64,000 nucleotides of DNA from Symsagittifera roscoffensis (taxonomy: Eukaryota; Xenacoelomorpha; Acoela; Convolutidae). Positions 1 to 11,542 of the stretch are shown here, piece after piece. Positions within the stretch are counted from its first letter, which is position 1; every line of letters starts with the position of its first letter. The notes under the pieces were generated by a model. That model made no database searches. It was not told the DNA's origin and worked only from the letters and a program-made list of their open reading frames with translations. The position numbers and the translations under genes were made by a program. The stretch spans positions 33,667,679-33,731,678 of the forward strand of contig NC_087065.1 in the NCBI RefSeq assembly GCF_963678635.1. The letters are read 5' to 3'.

Positions 1-300
1 ATCTTCCATTTTGTTGGAAATATCGCTTTACTTGCAATCTAGTTGAGCAGTAAGTAAAGTGATTTTGGTAGTGACTTTAAGAGGTTTTTCAGAAGAGTTT
101 AACCAATCATGTCTGGTCCATTTGCCTTATTTACGTGCAGCTCGTTCAGGGCATCTTCTATTTCATCGATAGTGAAATTGATACTGTTCAGAAGAACGTT
201 ATCTTGTCGTTCTGCTTTCCCAACGTTGGCGTTTCGTGTGAAAACTGATTGAAAATATATGTTTAACAATTTTGAGCGTCTGTATTGGCTATTTTTTGAT
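1..300 (-). pseudogene. LINE linker between endonuclease and reverse transcriptase
   Basis: Reverse-complement translation of about 120-300 gives an open stretch with the LINE hallmarks LNIYFQSVFT, followed by INFTIDEIEDALNEL and KANGPDMIG, the conserved run just before RT motif 1. A stop follows almost at once near base 115, and the left 110 bases are poorly readable. The function in an intact element is to join the endonuclease to the RT. It is a remnant here. Confidence 0.75.
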
Positions 301-599
301 CTAGGAAGATCTCTGAAAGAATCATGCGAGACTTTGTGATCGATTTCAGATATCGTTGTATTTCTCTGAATTTCCCATTCTCAAAAAGCATTTTTTCGTG
401 GAGATGCTGGTCATTTTGAAGGGACAGTGTTAGTTCAGTTTGCAGATTTTCATTTTTGGCTTCGTTCGATGGGGTAGTTTTTCGCTGATTTTTGAAGTTG
501 GAGTGTATTTAATTTCTTTATAAGGTTGGAGGAATCGCTTCCCACCCAAGGAGCTAGTTAAGACCTGTGTTTTGTAGTGATAGCTAGCAGGTCCTGTAG

Positions 600-1394
600 T
601 ATTTCGTATAACCACTCGTACCAATGATCGAGTATCAGTTCAACGTTGCTCAAGCAAAATGGTTGGAAGGGGTGTTGACGAATGAATTCATTCACTTCTT
701 CCCAGTTTGCTTTCTTGTACGCGAAAATGCCAAAATCTAGTTTTGTTTGATGGCTGGTGTCTTTTTATGAACAGGTCGGTAGTCAAATGAGACTTTGGCA
801 TGGAGTGGCAAATGGTCGGAACTGAATAGACTAATCAGACGGTTGTCAAGTTTTACGCTGGTCACAAATTGCGGTTTACTAAGGAGAACGTCTAGTGATT
901 TTCCATCAGGGGTTTTTAAAGTTTTTGGAAGTTTGACTCACAGAGTTCGTCAAGGATTGACTGCTCATGTTTGCAGTGTTAGTTCAGTTTGCAGATTTTC
1001 AATTTTGCCTTCAATCTAGAGAAGTTGAAGTCATTGACGGCCAGTGTGTACAGTTAAAATTTATATCTCCAACTATATACGAACAAATTGCACTTTGTTC
1101 GAATCGCTTACGCCTCAGGAACTTTAGGAGTTCGATTAGATCTGAGATGTCCCATGTGTAGGTACTGTTTGAAGGAGCGCTGTAGATGCAGCATATTAAA
1201 ATCGGCTTGTTCAGGGATATGCGGATGATAACACAATCTTGAAACGCGGAAATGATTTGGCTACTTGGAATGTTACGGTTTACTGCTATGAGTACGCCAC
1301 CATGTTTTGTCAAGCCTTTGTCACTCGGTCTGTCATTTCGGTGGATAACGTAGTTTGTCAGAAAAAGTGCAGCGTAGCCGATGCTTTCTGTCAA
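600..1394 (-). pseudogene. LINE APE-type endonuclease domain (broken)
   Basis: The frame at 1394-1011 reads GGVLIAVNRNIPSSQI, ICCIYSAPSN and YIVGDINFN, which match the endonuclease strands including the GD-x-N active-site block. After a frame change near 1010 the remainder reads KSLDVLLSK and then SSDHLPLHAKV (about 790-830), the C-terminal catalytic SDH. After that come the post-endonuclease tryptophan-rich linker and a region ending near 600. In a live element this domain nicks target DNA to prime reverse transcription. The first part of the domain before VLIAVNR is missing or garbled, close to the tandem duplication at 1459-1783. Confidence 0.8.
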
Positions 1395-1458
1395 CTAGGT
1401 TTCAGTTAGGCAGATGACTTGAAAAGCGTTTTTTTTACTTGGACAGCATTAGAGAAAG

Positions 1459-1783
1459 TTGTCCGCCGTTGATACTCAAGAATACTTCTGACATTTTAAA
1501 CAAGTATATTCATCGTCGCTGCTAGTCAATTGGGTGCTTCGGGATCTGGGAGTTTCTCTTTTATCCACTTTCCACCTTTCCGAATGTACAGAGTTGCATC
1601 GTGGACTCTTATGTCCTTTCTTATGTCCGCCGTTGATACTCAAGAATACTTCTGACATTTTAAACAAGGATATTCATCGTCGCTGCTTGTCAATTGGGTG
1701 CTTCGGGATCTGGGAGTTTCTCTTTTATCCACTTTCCACCTTTCCGAATGTACAGAGTTGCATCGTGGACTCTTATGTCCTTT
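1459..1783. repeat. Tandem duplication inside the LINE (about 163 bp x 2)
   Basis: The block starting TGTCCGCCGTTGATACTC at about 1459 recurs from about 1623 with almost no differences (for example CAAGTATATT versus CAAGGATATT, and GCTAG versus GCTTG). The junction is at TTCTTATGTCCGCC. The duplication covers the end of ORF1 and the ORF1-ORF2 spacer, so it arose after or during the death of this copy. Confidence 0.9.
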
Positions 1784-2244
1784 CTGTCTACAGATTTGTC
1801 GCTGATAAGTTGCGTTCTTCTGACGCGGGCAAGGTTTTCTTGATCAGCTTCTTCCTTGGTCAGTTGTCGGCTGAGGAAAATTGGTTGAGGGAAGTTTTTC
1901 AGTTTCCTCGCAGATAGCAATATCATTCGTCGTTGGTATGCATTGGGCACTTTTAATAGGATTGTTCTTGTCTTGTTCTCGTCATATCGACCCAGGCGTA
2001 TGACATCGCCAATTAAGGCATTGACATCCATATGGGTCAATACTTTTTGAACTTCGGCGAGATCGTGTTCTTGGCGCAACCTTGCTTCCTTCTCCGTTGA
2101 TTCAGGGATTCCTCGTATGCGAATTCCATCGAGTTCCTCGGCGGATTTCGGTGGCGGTTTTTGGCGACTGGCAATTGAGCTAGGTTGGGTTGGATAATCC
2201 GAATCAGCTTGTTTTGTGGTTAGCAGCGTTTTGATTTCGGTCAC
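1690..2244 (-). pseudogene. LINE ORF1 block (RNA-binding chaperone-like)
   Basis: An open frame of 184 codons reads DGIRIRGIPEST, VQKVLTHMDVNALIGDVIRLGRYD, KTRTILLKV and RRMILLSARKLKN. This is the typical pattern of LINE ORF1 proteins (a short RRM-like domain followed by a VxRLG motif and a C-terminal basic region). In an intact element it would bind the element RNA. It remains open, but its 3' end falls in the tandem duplication, and the upstream PHD part is separated by a frame change. Confidence 0.75.
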
Positions 2245-2319
2245 TGTTTTTTGAGGTCAGGGTTTTCTTTTGAGTTCTCGAAGTTCTTTTGAGGTTGTAG
2301 TTTCATGGGCAGCTTGGGT

Positions 2320-2604
2320 CTAATTATCTTGACGTTTTTCTTCAACGCATTTGTTGCATATCAATAGAGCATTTTTTCCTAAGGCTGGTACTCCATTGAC
2401 AGCGGCTTCACTTAGACCAGTGCAGTCTTCATTCAGGTGCATTCGACAATCACAGCAAAAGCAGTCGAAAGAGCTTTCATTTTTAAGGATTTTCTCGCAG
2501 CACGTACTACAAGAATCAGAGACTGACTTAACCCGATTTCGGGTGTTATGTTTAGACATCTTAAAATATTTAGAGGGGCTCAGAGCCAGAGACTCGATGA
2601 GCAC
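2320..2604 (-). pseudogene. PHD-finger-like N-terminal part of LINE ORF1
   Basis: The frame contains CSTCCEKI, FDCFCCDCRMHLNEDCTGL and LICNKCVEEKR. The spacing of Cys and His resembles a PHD-type zinc finger, known at the start of ORF1 in several CR1/L2-like LINEs. The likely start is the methionine in KYFKMSKHNTRN. It lies directly upstream (on the minus strand) of the ORF1 block at 1690-2244, from which a frame break separates it. Assignment to the same element rests on order and strand. Confidence 0.65.
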
Positions 2605-2649
2605 GCCTGTTGAGATTTTAAGGTTTAGGACTCAGATTTGCGTACCTGT

Positions 2650-3184
2650 TTAGAATTTTCGCCGTTTAGCTTCGCGCTTCGTGCCACGTGTTTTGAAGAT
2701 TCTATTGAAGTCGGGAAAATAGTGCAGCACAGTAGCTAGAGTCCCCGACTCTATGTCAGCAGCCTGGTGCAGTTTTCGGTATTCGGCAATTAACGATTCG
2801 TCAATTCTTTCGGAAGCACTGATAATGTGCTTGGTCACGTCGATGATCGTCGAATATGTAGGGAGCACCTTTGCGTTGACAGGTAACGACACAAAAGAGG
2901 TTTGGAATAGTCTTGAGTGTCGCAATCAGTTCTTCGATTGTTTGGGGTATGTTGCCTTTTTTCGGGTGCGATGTAATTGTGTTGTTTAATAAATCGTGCC
3001 AGAGAACAATTTTGCAGTTCCTGAGAGGGGTTGATGAAAGGTAATCGAGGCAGTAATTTGACGTGCTAGGGTCAAGATTCAGTCCAGGGAAAGAGTGAAC
3101 AGGATCAGCAAGCTTATCTTGTTCCGATTGTTCAAGTTTATTGATGGAATGGTAAAGAGAACTTGCACCTACTATTTTGATCAT
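2650..3184 (-). pseudogene. SGNH-hydrolase-like ORF fragment with frameshift
   Basis: Two overlapping frames (3184-2801 and 2925-2650) join through a frameshift near 2880. The first reads IKIVGASSLYHSI, then KIVLWHDLLNNTI and TPIEELIATLKTIPNL-like segments; the second continues with VLPTYSTIIDVTKHI and IAEYRKLHQAADI and ends in a basic tail. The pattern of a beta-strand plus G-x-S followed by VLWHD..NN resembles an SGNH/GDSL-type fold, which is known in some LINE ORF1 proteins. I infer it is the 5'-most coding part of the LINE, but it could be a separate repeated gene. Confidence 0.45.
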
Positions 3185-3743
3185 AAGGTATAGAGACTAA
3201 GAAAAATAAGTAAATAAACAAAATTGGAATGAACTCAGCTGATTGGGAATTGGGATGGTGAACACAGCAAGTCGGGAGCCGTCCAGAGTGTAGCTCCACC
3301 CAGTGTCCAGTGATTAGTAATCCAGAAAATATCGTCGTGATCAAACTTTTCAACAATTCAATATTGACTATTGGGGCTACCACGGCTGCCCCTTGTATTC
3401 ATTTTTAACTGAAACTATTTAATAAGTTCACTTTGCTCTGTTCACTTTGTCTAATTTCAACCCAATTTGAGACCAACCCGTTTGAAATTTCAAATTTTGT
3501 TGGTTTTGCCCGGTTTATTTAAATCAGCACTGTATTAATTTCATTAAGATCCAAACCAATTAGTTTCAGCGATAAATTCGCTTATTTTGGTCTTAATTTT
3601 GGTCATCCTATTTTTGCAGTGGACCTAGCCTTTTTTTTAATGTCTTTTAGTTCTGTCATGAGGGTCGAGTCAAGTGGAATCCGCATTTGTGAGACATCTT
3701 GTGAAATTTTGGTGCAGCGAGTGACGTTTAAAATGGACAAGTT
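3185..3743. other. Upstream flank of the membrane-protein gene
   Basis: No gene is recognised. A minus-strand frame at 3383-3138 is open but matches nothing known and is probably LINE 5' sequence or chance. The last 150 bases should hold the promoter and 5' UTR of the gene starting at 3744, but no clear TATA box stands out in the AT-rich background. Confidence 0.4.
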
Positions 3744-5150
3744 ATGAAGTGCGATACTATCTTGAATCTATTTTCTCTTCTTTCCTTATTGAGCTATTAT
3801 GTTCCTAAGGGTGTGCTGTCCGAAGTAGATGAGAACAGTTTTATGAGCAGGTGCTCACTCTACATTGACGAGAAGAATGAGTGTGTTCATTGTCACGGTG
3901 AGTGGTCTGTGATTTAATTGGCCTATTTAGTTAATTACGTTATGATAATTTTGATTGTTTTGTTAATTTATAAACAAAACTTCAGTAAAAAAATTGATTT
4001 GAACGAATATCATTACTTCGACAAGAAAACTTTAATTTAGGATTCTAATTAATCAACTAACCTAAATAAGGTTTTGTGTAGTAAAGTAGCTATTTTTGCA
4101 GTTTTATTAAGCACTCGTGAACTGTTCTACGATCAGCTGCATAGCGAGACTTATTATGACGTTTTTTGTCAACCGCAAGTCGACGCTACTTATGTGAATG
4201 TTGTTACTATTCACTCATCAGATCCAAGCGTAAAATATCTCGTCCTTAGCCTTGAAAGTGACCGCAGCAACATCCACCAGACAAGAGAGGTGCTTTTTTA
4301 TATCAACTACTTCTCATCGAGCTCAAACCAGAATGTCGACCACTACTTCGTCGCCAAACTTCAGGTGTCGGGCAGTGACAGGGAACAACTGCCGAAGATG
4401 CGGATTGCGCTTCCCTTAGGAGACGCGGATCTTTATAAGAAAGTGCAGGTTCTGTCTCACAGTCGTTTAGCCTGTGGCGGATTGAGCTCTTCTATAGAAA
4501 TTCATTCCAATGGGATCGCCGATACCGTAACTTTCGAACCAAAAGAAGCCAAACTGAACGATAATAAAACATGCAAGTATCTGCAAAAGTATCTGCCGTT
4601 GGTTCCGGAAAAGAGTCAGAGACATGAACCGCCCATCAAGCAAATCCCACCAGTGAAGCCGCTTGTGATTCGGGAAAAGGGCCAAAAGCAAAAACCGTCT
4701 GATCAATCGTTGACTGCCAGGTTAGACGAAGAAACGCCTTCAATGACTGTGATTGTCGATAAAAGTTTATTCATAGCGTATGCTTTTATTGTCTTAGCTG
4801 CATCATTGTTATTAATCGCGTTCGCTGTCTTGGTTAAGACGGGCAGAGTCGAACGGCGGAACTGGGAGAAAATGCGGCAGTGTTTTTGTTGGACTGGAAA
4901 CCGACGCCCCAGCAATGCCGAGATCCAGCAGCTACCATTGAGACAAGTTCAAGAGCCACGACTAAATGGCGATGCCAATGGCAACCAGCAAGTTCCACTC
5001 TATGCTATTCGGCCAGATGATAGAGGGCCTCCACCAGGTCAGATAAAGCGTTGCAGATGTTTATTAAGTGTTAGGAACGAAGTGGTTTATCTTTTATGTA
5101 AGTCTTTGTAGTTTTTTGTTTGAGTTTTTTTTTCAGGACGAATTCTCTGA
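3744..5150 (+). CDS. Unrecognised single-pass type I membrane protein
   Basis: Rebuilt as exons 3744-3897, 4102-5037 and 5137-5150 (about 367 aa). Exon 1 begins MKCDTILNLFSLLSLLS, a signal peptide, and ends at a GTGAGT donor; intron 1 (204 bp) ends at TTTTTGCAG with matching phase 1. The ectodomain (about 25-270) has paired cysteines (ECVHCH, DVFCQPQ, LACGGL, KTCKYL) and a Lys/Pro-rich stalk. A membrane helix spans about residues 273-296 (SLFIAYAFIVLAASLLLIAF), followed by a basic, polar cytoplasmic tail. The last 99-bp intron (CAG/GTCAGA to T-rich CAG/GA) is a choice: without it the frame runs on to 5111 (387 aa). I do not recognise the family. The signal peptide, topology and splice phase support a real gene; receptor or adhesion roles would be speculation. 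Confidence 0.7.
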
Positions 5151-6490
5151 AGTTGTTCACGCTCAACAATGTTTTTTTTCGCGGCTTGATTTTTGATTTG
5201 TTTTCAAGTGCAATTCAAATGAAATGCAAGAGCAAATCAGACCCAAACTTACGCTCTCAAATTATGAAAATGCAAAATCTGCAAAAAAAACTGACATGAA
5301 TAGCGTTCAGTTTCGAAATTAGCTTTGAATTTTTACGATTTTTAAAGAATTTGGTTATGAAAATTAAATCCAATTTTGAAACTGAAATTTGTTGACGCCA
5401 TTTTGTTGTATTATAATAATTTTCTCCAAATGCAACTCTTTTTCTACCCCACTTGCACATCTAACAGCTGTAACTCAATAACTGGGTTCAACGACTGAAT
5501 TGATAATTGTTTAACAGCTGGAAAAGTTTTTTTAGATATAAGTTGATTTTCTTCGGCTTTTTTTACTTCGACCCAAATTTTGTCGGCTTGTCGGGTAATT
5601 AATTTTGTAATTTTATAGAATTTTTCAGTACTTTTTTTTCCACTTTCATGAGGGTAAATATAGTTCATGGTTTTTTATAGGCGTCAAACTGTTCTGTTAG
5701 AACTTTTTCCGCTGGAATTTTTTTCCAATAGATTTTCAGTTTTATTTTCAGATGCACGGTTATTGATTTTTTAATCCAAAAGTGTGTGACACTAGTTTAA
5801 GATTTGATTAGTTAGATGTGTTTTAGGTTTGAGCAATTTGTTTCACCCCTTTTTCTGATTTAAACTAAGTGCAGATTGTTGGTTTATCATTTATTCTGTG
5901 TGTTTAATAGACTGAATTTTCCGTAGGTTATTTATGTTTAGCACATGTTTAGCCTTCAAAGAAAACCAGACGATTTTAGGACCGTATTTAAAATGAACTA
6001 GTTTATTTTAAAATCTCAAGTTGTTTAATTTATAATCAATTTTTCAAGTTTTTGGTGGAGCTTGTAGGCAAAGAAAACAATTAGCTACATACATAACAAT
6101 GTAATTTGCCCTAACAGATTTCAAGCTGATTGTGAAAAGAAATAAATATATGTTGGCTAAGTATTATCTTTGCCCAAATTGAACCAAACGATTTTATGGG
6201 TACATGCATTTGTATCAGTTACATGCAAATACAAGTTTGCGTTACAAACTCGGCCTGTGTATTTCCAGCTGGAAATCAATGGTAGATAATACCGAGTTCA
6301 ACATGTCGAAAGTATAATAAACATAAATTTTGCTCCTGCTCTTTTCCGCGCCCTGCTCTCTCCCCCTCCAGCCATACCGGTGTTAGACCTTCTGCTACTG
6401 CCCCCAGTTATCTTATAGCGAGACATACGAAAGTTTTGGCTCATTTTTTCAACATTTCTTTCTTTTTTTTCGATTTTTTTTCTTGTTTTT
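5151..6490. other. 3' flank of the membrane-protein gene, possible poly(A) site
   Basis: AT-rich sequence without a supported gene. An AATAAA lies at 6141-6146 and is the first good polyadenylation signal downstream of the 5150 stop, which would give a 3' UTR of about 1 kb. The small frames here on both strands show no domain features. Confidence 0.4.
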
Positions 6491-6504
6491 GTATGCTTTG
6501 TATA

Positions 6505-7320
6505 GCAAGTAGTACGAAGCTCCGCTTCGCCCCTGTGCTTAGTTTTTTTTCGCTGCAAATTTTTATCACAAGTCTCATTTGCTTTTCTTATCATTGAAGC
6601 TTAACAACTTCGAGGTTCATTCCCAGTTGGCCTTAAGTTACGTGGTCGCTTTTGCACCATAGGTCTGAAAATCGAGTCCTAGCCCAACCTTATTTTTTCA
6701 GTATTTATGAAATTGAAGTTTTTTCCGGAAAAAGTTGAATAGTCAGACTTCCGTTTTTCTGCTCAAGTTTTGTCGGCTTAGTTGCCACATCACGAGTTTA
6801 AACTTTTTTACAGAATCAATTTTCTGCTCAATTGTTGTCTGCTCAAAAGTTGTTGGTTTTGATTTCGCTCTGTATGCTTTAATCCGTTAGTAATTACGCC
6901 CGCGACTAGCAAGAGGTATCAAATCGTAATGAAGACTTTTTTTGGGTTAACAAATAGTTTATCAAAATCATTTGAATCAATATGCAGCTGACATGCACAA
7001 TTTCATGAAGATTCAAATTTAACTACTGGGTGGGTTTTAGTTACTACAGGTTAGTTTCAGGAGGGGGGCTTGAATTTTTTTGAACAAATTCATTTTTTTG
7101 GCTCAACTGGTGTCTGCTCAAAGATTGTCGGTCTTGTTTTCGCATGGTAAATTTTGTTCAGTTGACAAATTGAATTTGAAATTTTTTACGTGGCGTGTTT
7201 GGCTAGAGTTCCTGTTTGACAAAAACAGGTGTTATGAAAGTGCATGGAGTTGGGTTTCTTTATATTTTTTTGAGACGCTTTGCAGAATTTTATCACTTCT
7301 TGCATAAAAACTATTTTGTC
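6505..7320 (+). repeat. Dispersed repeat S2 (tRNA-like core), copy 1
   Basis: Shares long stretches with 20501-21260 and 40494-41270: a degenerate Pol III-like region (GCCTTAAGTTACGTGGTCGC ... GGTCTGAAAATCGAGTCC at about 6632-6690), then GTCGGCTTAGTTGCCACATC, then the phrase CTGGTGTCTGCTCAAAGATT. It begins with the conserved hairpin CGAAGC-TCC-GCTTCG at 6515-6529. At about 6895-7050 it contains a variant of the M module (TTTTTTTGGGTTAACA), also seen near 37960. No coding capacity. Confidence 0.65.
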
Positions 7321-7329
7321 GAAAACCAA

Positions 7330-8540
7330 CCCTTCAACCGATTTTCAAGAAATATAAATCCATAGAACGAGCACCTTCTTTGTGTTTGCATACTCCCCTT
7401 CGGAAAAGTCTGTGGGGGAATATTGACAAACATTTTTGATTTTTTTATTCGTTTTCTCAATAGGTATCCTACGAAATCTCAGATTTTAGGTTTCAATGAA
7501 TGAAACGGATTTGAAAAGCTCCCGTTCAGAAGCGGCTACACTTAAAATTTTTATACATGAATTTATGGCCCTCGGATAGTCCAATTTTTTAATTTTTCTC
7601 GTTTTGTTTTTCAGTTTTTTGTTTGGTTGTGGCTTCTGTGGAGATAACAGATATAAAAAGCTCCCTTGCATTAGCGTCCACTCACAAATTTTTTTACACT
7701 AACAGTTATCGTCCTCGGAAAAGTCATTTTTGAGCCGTTTTTTATATTATGAATTTTATCGAAAAGTACCCTCCCTTATCTGAGATTTTGGGTTCAATCC
7801 ATAAACCGGGTTGTAAGAAGGGCCTTTGTATTTGCAACTACGACCAAATTTTTATGACACAAAAAAATAATGGCCCTCCATAAAGCCAAAATATTGATTT
7901 TTTCGACCGTTTTTTGAAATTGTTGTTCGAGAACTACCCTGGCAAATGTGACAATTGGAACTACAAGTCGGGCGAATCTCTTCTGCATAAGCGGCTACGC
8001 CTTATTTTTTTAAAACAAAAAACTATGATACTCGGAAATGTCAACTTTTTGATTTGCTGACCTTTTTTGGACTTTTCTCAATTACTATCCTGCCAAATCT
8101 GATATCATAGGTTTAATCGAGACAACAGGTTGTTGGAAGCTAAACATATATAATTTGCGTCGTCCCGTTTTTTTTTCAGAAAAAAGTTATGGCCTGCAAA
8201 CAAGTGAAAGTTTTGAAACTTTGACCGTTTTTGAAGTCTTTCTACTCTGCTCGAAAATTACCGTGCCAATTCTCAGGTTGAGTTTTCAATCTAGAAATCT
8301 GATTTTGGGAAGCTACTTTACTTTACCGGCCATGGCCAGCTTTTAGCAGAAAAAAATTAACGATTTAGGATAGTCAAATTTTTGAATCTTGACGGATTTT
8401 TTTTTACAATTTTACAAAATACCCTATCAAATCGGAGATAAAATTTTCAACCGAAAGAAGCGGTATCGCTAAGTTTTTCTGCAGAAGCTGCTACTCCTTA
8501 ATTTTTTTGTGAGGGTTTCCCTTTGTCTCTAAATTATGAC
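7330..8540. repeat. Satellite B array, copy 1 (about 6-7 diverged monomers)
   Basis: Monomers of roughly 165-170 bp share the order: ACCCTCCCAAATCTGAGATT, TTGGGTTCAATC, GGAAGCTCCC, GCGGCTACGCC, a T-rich run ending in ACACAAAAA, GGCCCTCGGA, and GACCGTTTTTTGAAA. Monomer starts are visible near 7460, 7765, 7930, 8090, 8260 and 8410. The same satellite occurs at 21660-22700, again directly downstream of an S2 repeat, so S2 and satellite B seem to travel together. Confidence 0.7.
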
Positions 8541-9454
8541 TCATCTCACTCAATTTATTAGAGAAACAACCAACGTTTTGGGTAAAGTCCATATATTGAA
8601 ATTACGTTTTCGTCCCGCATCAGTACACCGATTTATGATAAGTCTGTATTTTGATATGCTGAAACGAGAAGGTATTGCAACGTTTCAAATGTTTTCTGAA
8701 GTATACATTCAAATTTTTTGACTAAGGTTATACGGTTTTCAAGATGCACCTGGTGGAGCGCGAATGCTTTTACTTTCAGTTTTTTTTTTTTTTTTAAAAA
8801 AACATTTTAAATCCGTTGTTTCTGAGTTTAACGTTATTATGAGTTTTTGGGAATAGTGCAATCAAAGAAAATGCTTCACAAAATTTGAATCAACAAACCT
8901 ATGACAGACAGCTTTTCAAACCCAGAGGTTTCAAATCTACTCTCTGATATTTACAGCTCAGGAAATAGTCGTTATCGAGATATAAAAAATGACAATTTGT
9001 CATGCGACAATTTTCAATAAATTTTAGATCACTTATTTGATGATGTTTTTTAATTATTTACTCTGGATTAAACTATTGATGACAGCAAATAGTATGAGTA
9101 TGGGCTAATGAGCTAAATGAATAAGTTAAACAAGAATCTCAAAAAAGTCACTGCTAATACAAACTTTTCTATTCAAAAATTATATATATGGGAAGAGGAG
9201 AGTCAATTATCATATTAATCATTTATTTCCTCATTTCACTTGTTTTATTTTTTGAGATACTTTTTGCTGTTTTTCCTGCTTGTTTGCAAAGTTCAGCTTC
9301 GCCTATTTGTTGAAGCTTTTAGTGGCAGCGAATGATGTGTAGAAGTCACTGAAATAGAATCACTAAAATAAACAAGTATCTTATTTTAAAATTTACTTGA
9401 TTATATAAAGCATCAAAAGAACCTTTGATATAAACTTTATAAGTTGCAAATGTA
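8541..9454. other. Repeat-derived AT-rich DNA
   Basis: No gene supported. Contains a poly(T)/poly(A) run near 8780 and one copy of the conserved 3'-type hairpin (GCAAAGTTCAGCTTCGC, 9286-9302). Confidence 0.4.
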
Positions 9455-9915
9455 TGAGGTCTGGAAATCATTAGCTTCGGAAAGAATTTTCATGGCAAAT
9501 TTTGAAAAAGGTATCCTTAATTTTTTTTTCGTATTTGAAATTTGACTGTAGTATTGTGAGTTTTTGTATAATAAGCCTATAGGCAAAACTACCAAGTGGT
9601 TTATCGTGATCGAAATATGTCAGCCAGAATACGGGAGTGGTTTCGACAAAGCATCTAAGACGTTTTAATATGAAATTATAAGTTGCAGTTTTATGATGCC
9701 GGGCATTCTAGGGTTTGCAATTTAGAGTTAAAAATACGATGGTCTGGAAATCGTTAGCTTCGGAAATAATCTTCAGTGCAAATTTTGAAACAGTTATCTT
9801 TATTTTTTTTGTATTAGAGGTTTGACTGTAGTATAGTGCGTTTTTTTTAATAAGCGTGTAGTTTATTTATCGAAATAAGTCAATGGCAGATTACGGGAAC
9901 GGTTTCAGCAAATGG
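9455..9915 (+). repeat. Direct repeat, about 200 bp x 2, offset about 280 bp
   Basis: GGTCTGGAAATCATTAGCTT at about 9460 recurs as GGTCTGGAAATCGTTAGCTT at about 9742. The following 180 bases stay alignable (GCAAATTTTGAAA, TTTGACTGTAGTAT, AATAAGCCT/GTGTAG, ACGGGAGTGGTTTCGAC versus ACGGGAACGGTTTCAGC). Clearly a diverged tandem duplication of unknown sequence. Confidence 0.7.
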
Positions 9916-10976
9916 CTCATTGTTATCCAAGTGGATCAGAAAGATAATTGTTTTTCTCAGTTTTGAAGTGAAAAAAAGTTTGTAGTCAAAAAAGTGGAGG
10001 CATAGCGTGGCATACCAGATAATTGAGACCTAACGTGCTGAATCTCTAATGTGTAAGAACAACGAGAATAAACAATTTGAATTCATTCTGTTTTTCGTAA
10101 TTCTGAATTGACGCTGAACTTGAATCAGTTGAGGGACAGCGACTCATAGATAACTATAACATATGGTTGTTAACATATAATAAGTACTAATTTACTTATC
10201 AGACTTCTAAGATCAACTAAAAGGTTTGATGATAATATCATATCTATTATAGCGGCATAAGGTACAATGTCTAACTGTTTTTAGTAGTTCATGCAATGGC
10301 ATATATATCCTGTATTTCCGCACGGAAAACAGACCCTTAACGAGTTTTACTTGAGGTACCCCAAAATAGGCTGGAAGAAATCACCCATTATACCAAAACT
10401 TTTTTCCAGTCTTTTCGTGACCTGAAATCTTGAAAAAAAAATCTCATTCTGACTAGTTTATTTGTGACTACTGATTTTTTTTAGCTTCAATTGCGTTTGG
10501 AGATTACTTTCATGGCTCAGAAGTTGGGCCAAATGCTAGCAATGTTGAAGCTGGAAACGAACATGAGCAAATCTTAGAAGAAGCCGACTCTCTTTGAAAA
10601 GGCGGACAATCCGATTACTGTGCAAGTAGGTGTTACTAATGTTCCCGCCACAGATTTTTTGTGCTGGTTCAAATACACTAACTAATCAGATGAGAGCAAC
10701 ACTTTTAAATAATTTCCCTGAAACAAACATTCCGATAGGTATTTCATATTTTGTTTACTCAGCGAAGTCCTGATTTCATTTTCAAAAATTGGAAGGAAAA
10801 GGGAAAACCGTTTTTACGGTGTTTAGTCTTTTTGAATATAGCAATTGGCATATGTATCTTCACAAATAGGCTTTTTTAATGATGATAACAGGAATATCTC
10901 TCAAAAGATAATGTGCAAGTTAGAGAAATTGATTGCAAAGTTGTCTGAGTACTCAAATTGTTTTGACTGGCTTTTT
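9916..10976. other. No recognised feature
   Basis: AT-rich sequence with scattered stops in all frames. I see no coding, RNA or clear repeat signal. Confidence 0.4.
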
Positions 10977-11542
10977 TTACACTTGCGAAGCAAAATGTAT
11001 TAGTACGAACTATCTTTTTTCTCAGCCTAAGTCGCAAATAAAAGTGCTACTTTTGGTGGCACTTTTGAATCGGTAGGCTGCGGTAGCTGTCTAATTTCAT
11101 ATGTGCTTTGACATTTGATTAGTAAAAAGTTAACACAGCCGATGCATTTTTAAATCATCAAATGAACCGAAAAAAGTCATTTGTCTCAAACATCAGTACA
11201 TGATAAAAAGATCGGTGTTAAAGTTTTTCTAACTCTATGTATCTCGCAATTTTTTTGAAATGCATAATTAATACATAAATTGGCTTTATGCTTTCCAATT
11301 TATTACATGCAAAATTGTCTTCTTGTATTTGGTATTACTTTTGCTGCATCGAATAGCAATTTATTAGCATATAGAGCTGCGTTATTGGTAGCTAGTTTTT
11401 TGGTATTGTAGGCATCCGTGGCTGAGTGGTTAGTGCGTGAGACCCAAATTCGCTAGGTCGCAGATTCGAGTTGGACACGTAGCTGCTTTTTTGTCGTGGT
11501 CTCGCGAGTGTTTGCGAAGCGCAGCTTCGCCTCTATGTTTAA
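10977..11542 (+). repeat. Dispersed repeat S1 (tRNA-Ser/Leu-like), copy 1, near complete
   Basis: Starts with the 5' hairpin at 10979-10998 and the phrase TATTAGTACGAAC. A second hairpin follows (AAAGTGCTAC 11041-11050 with GTGGCACTTT 11056-11065). The body includes ATATGTGCTTTGACATTTGA and TCAAATGAACCGAAAAAAG. A tRNA-like unit sits at 11411-11478, with A box GTGGCTGAGTGGTTAG and B box CAGATTCGAG. The copy ends at the 3' hairpin GCGAAG-CGCAG-CTTCGC (11514-11530). The A/B box spacing and the GTGGCTGAGTGG head point to a type II (Ser/Leu) tRNA origin. No acceptor stem pairs, so it is not a functional tRNA. Confidence 0.75.

Larger units (their letters stand above)
1..3184 (-). mobile_element. 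Decayed non-LTR retrotransposon (CR1/L2-like LINE), 5' part
   Basis: Read on the minus strand, successive blocks match a LINE in the expected order: an SGNH-like plus PHD-like ORF1 region, a second ORF1 block, an apurinic-type endonuclease, and the linker leading into the reverse transcriptase. The RT itself would lie to the left of base 1. All blocks contain stops or frameshifts and an internal tandem duplication, so the copy is dead. The clade assignment (CR1/L2-like) rests on the PHD-type ORF1 and APE-type endonuclease and is an inference. No clear 5' end or target site duplication was found. Confidence 0.8.
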
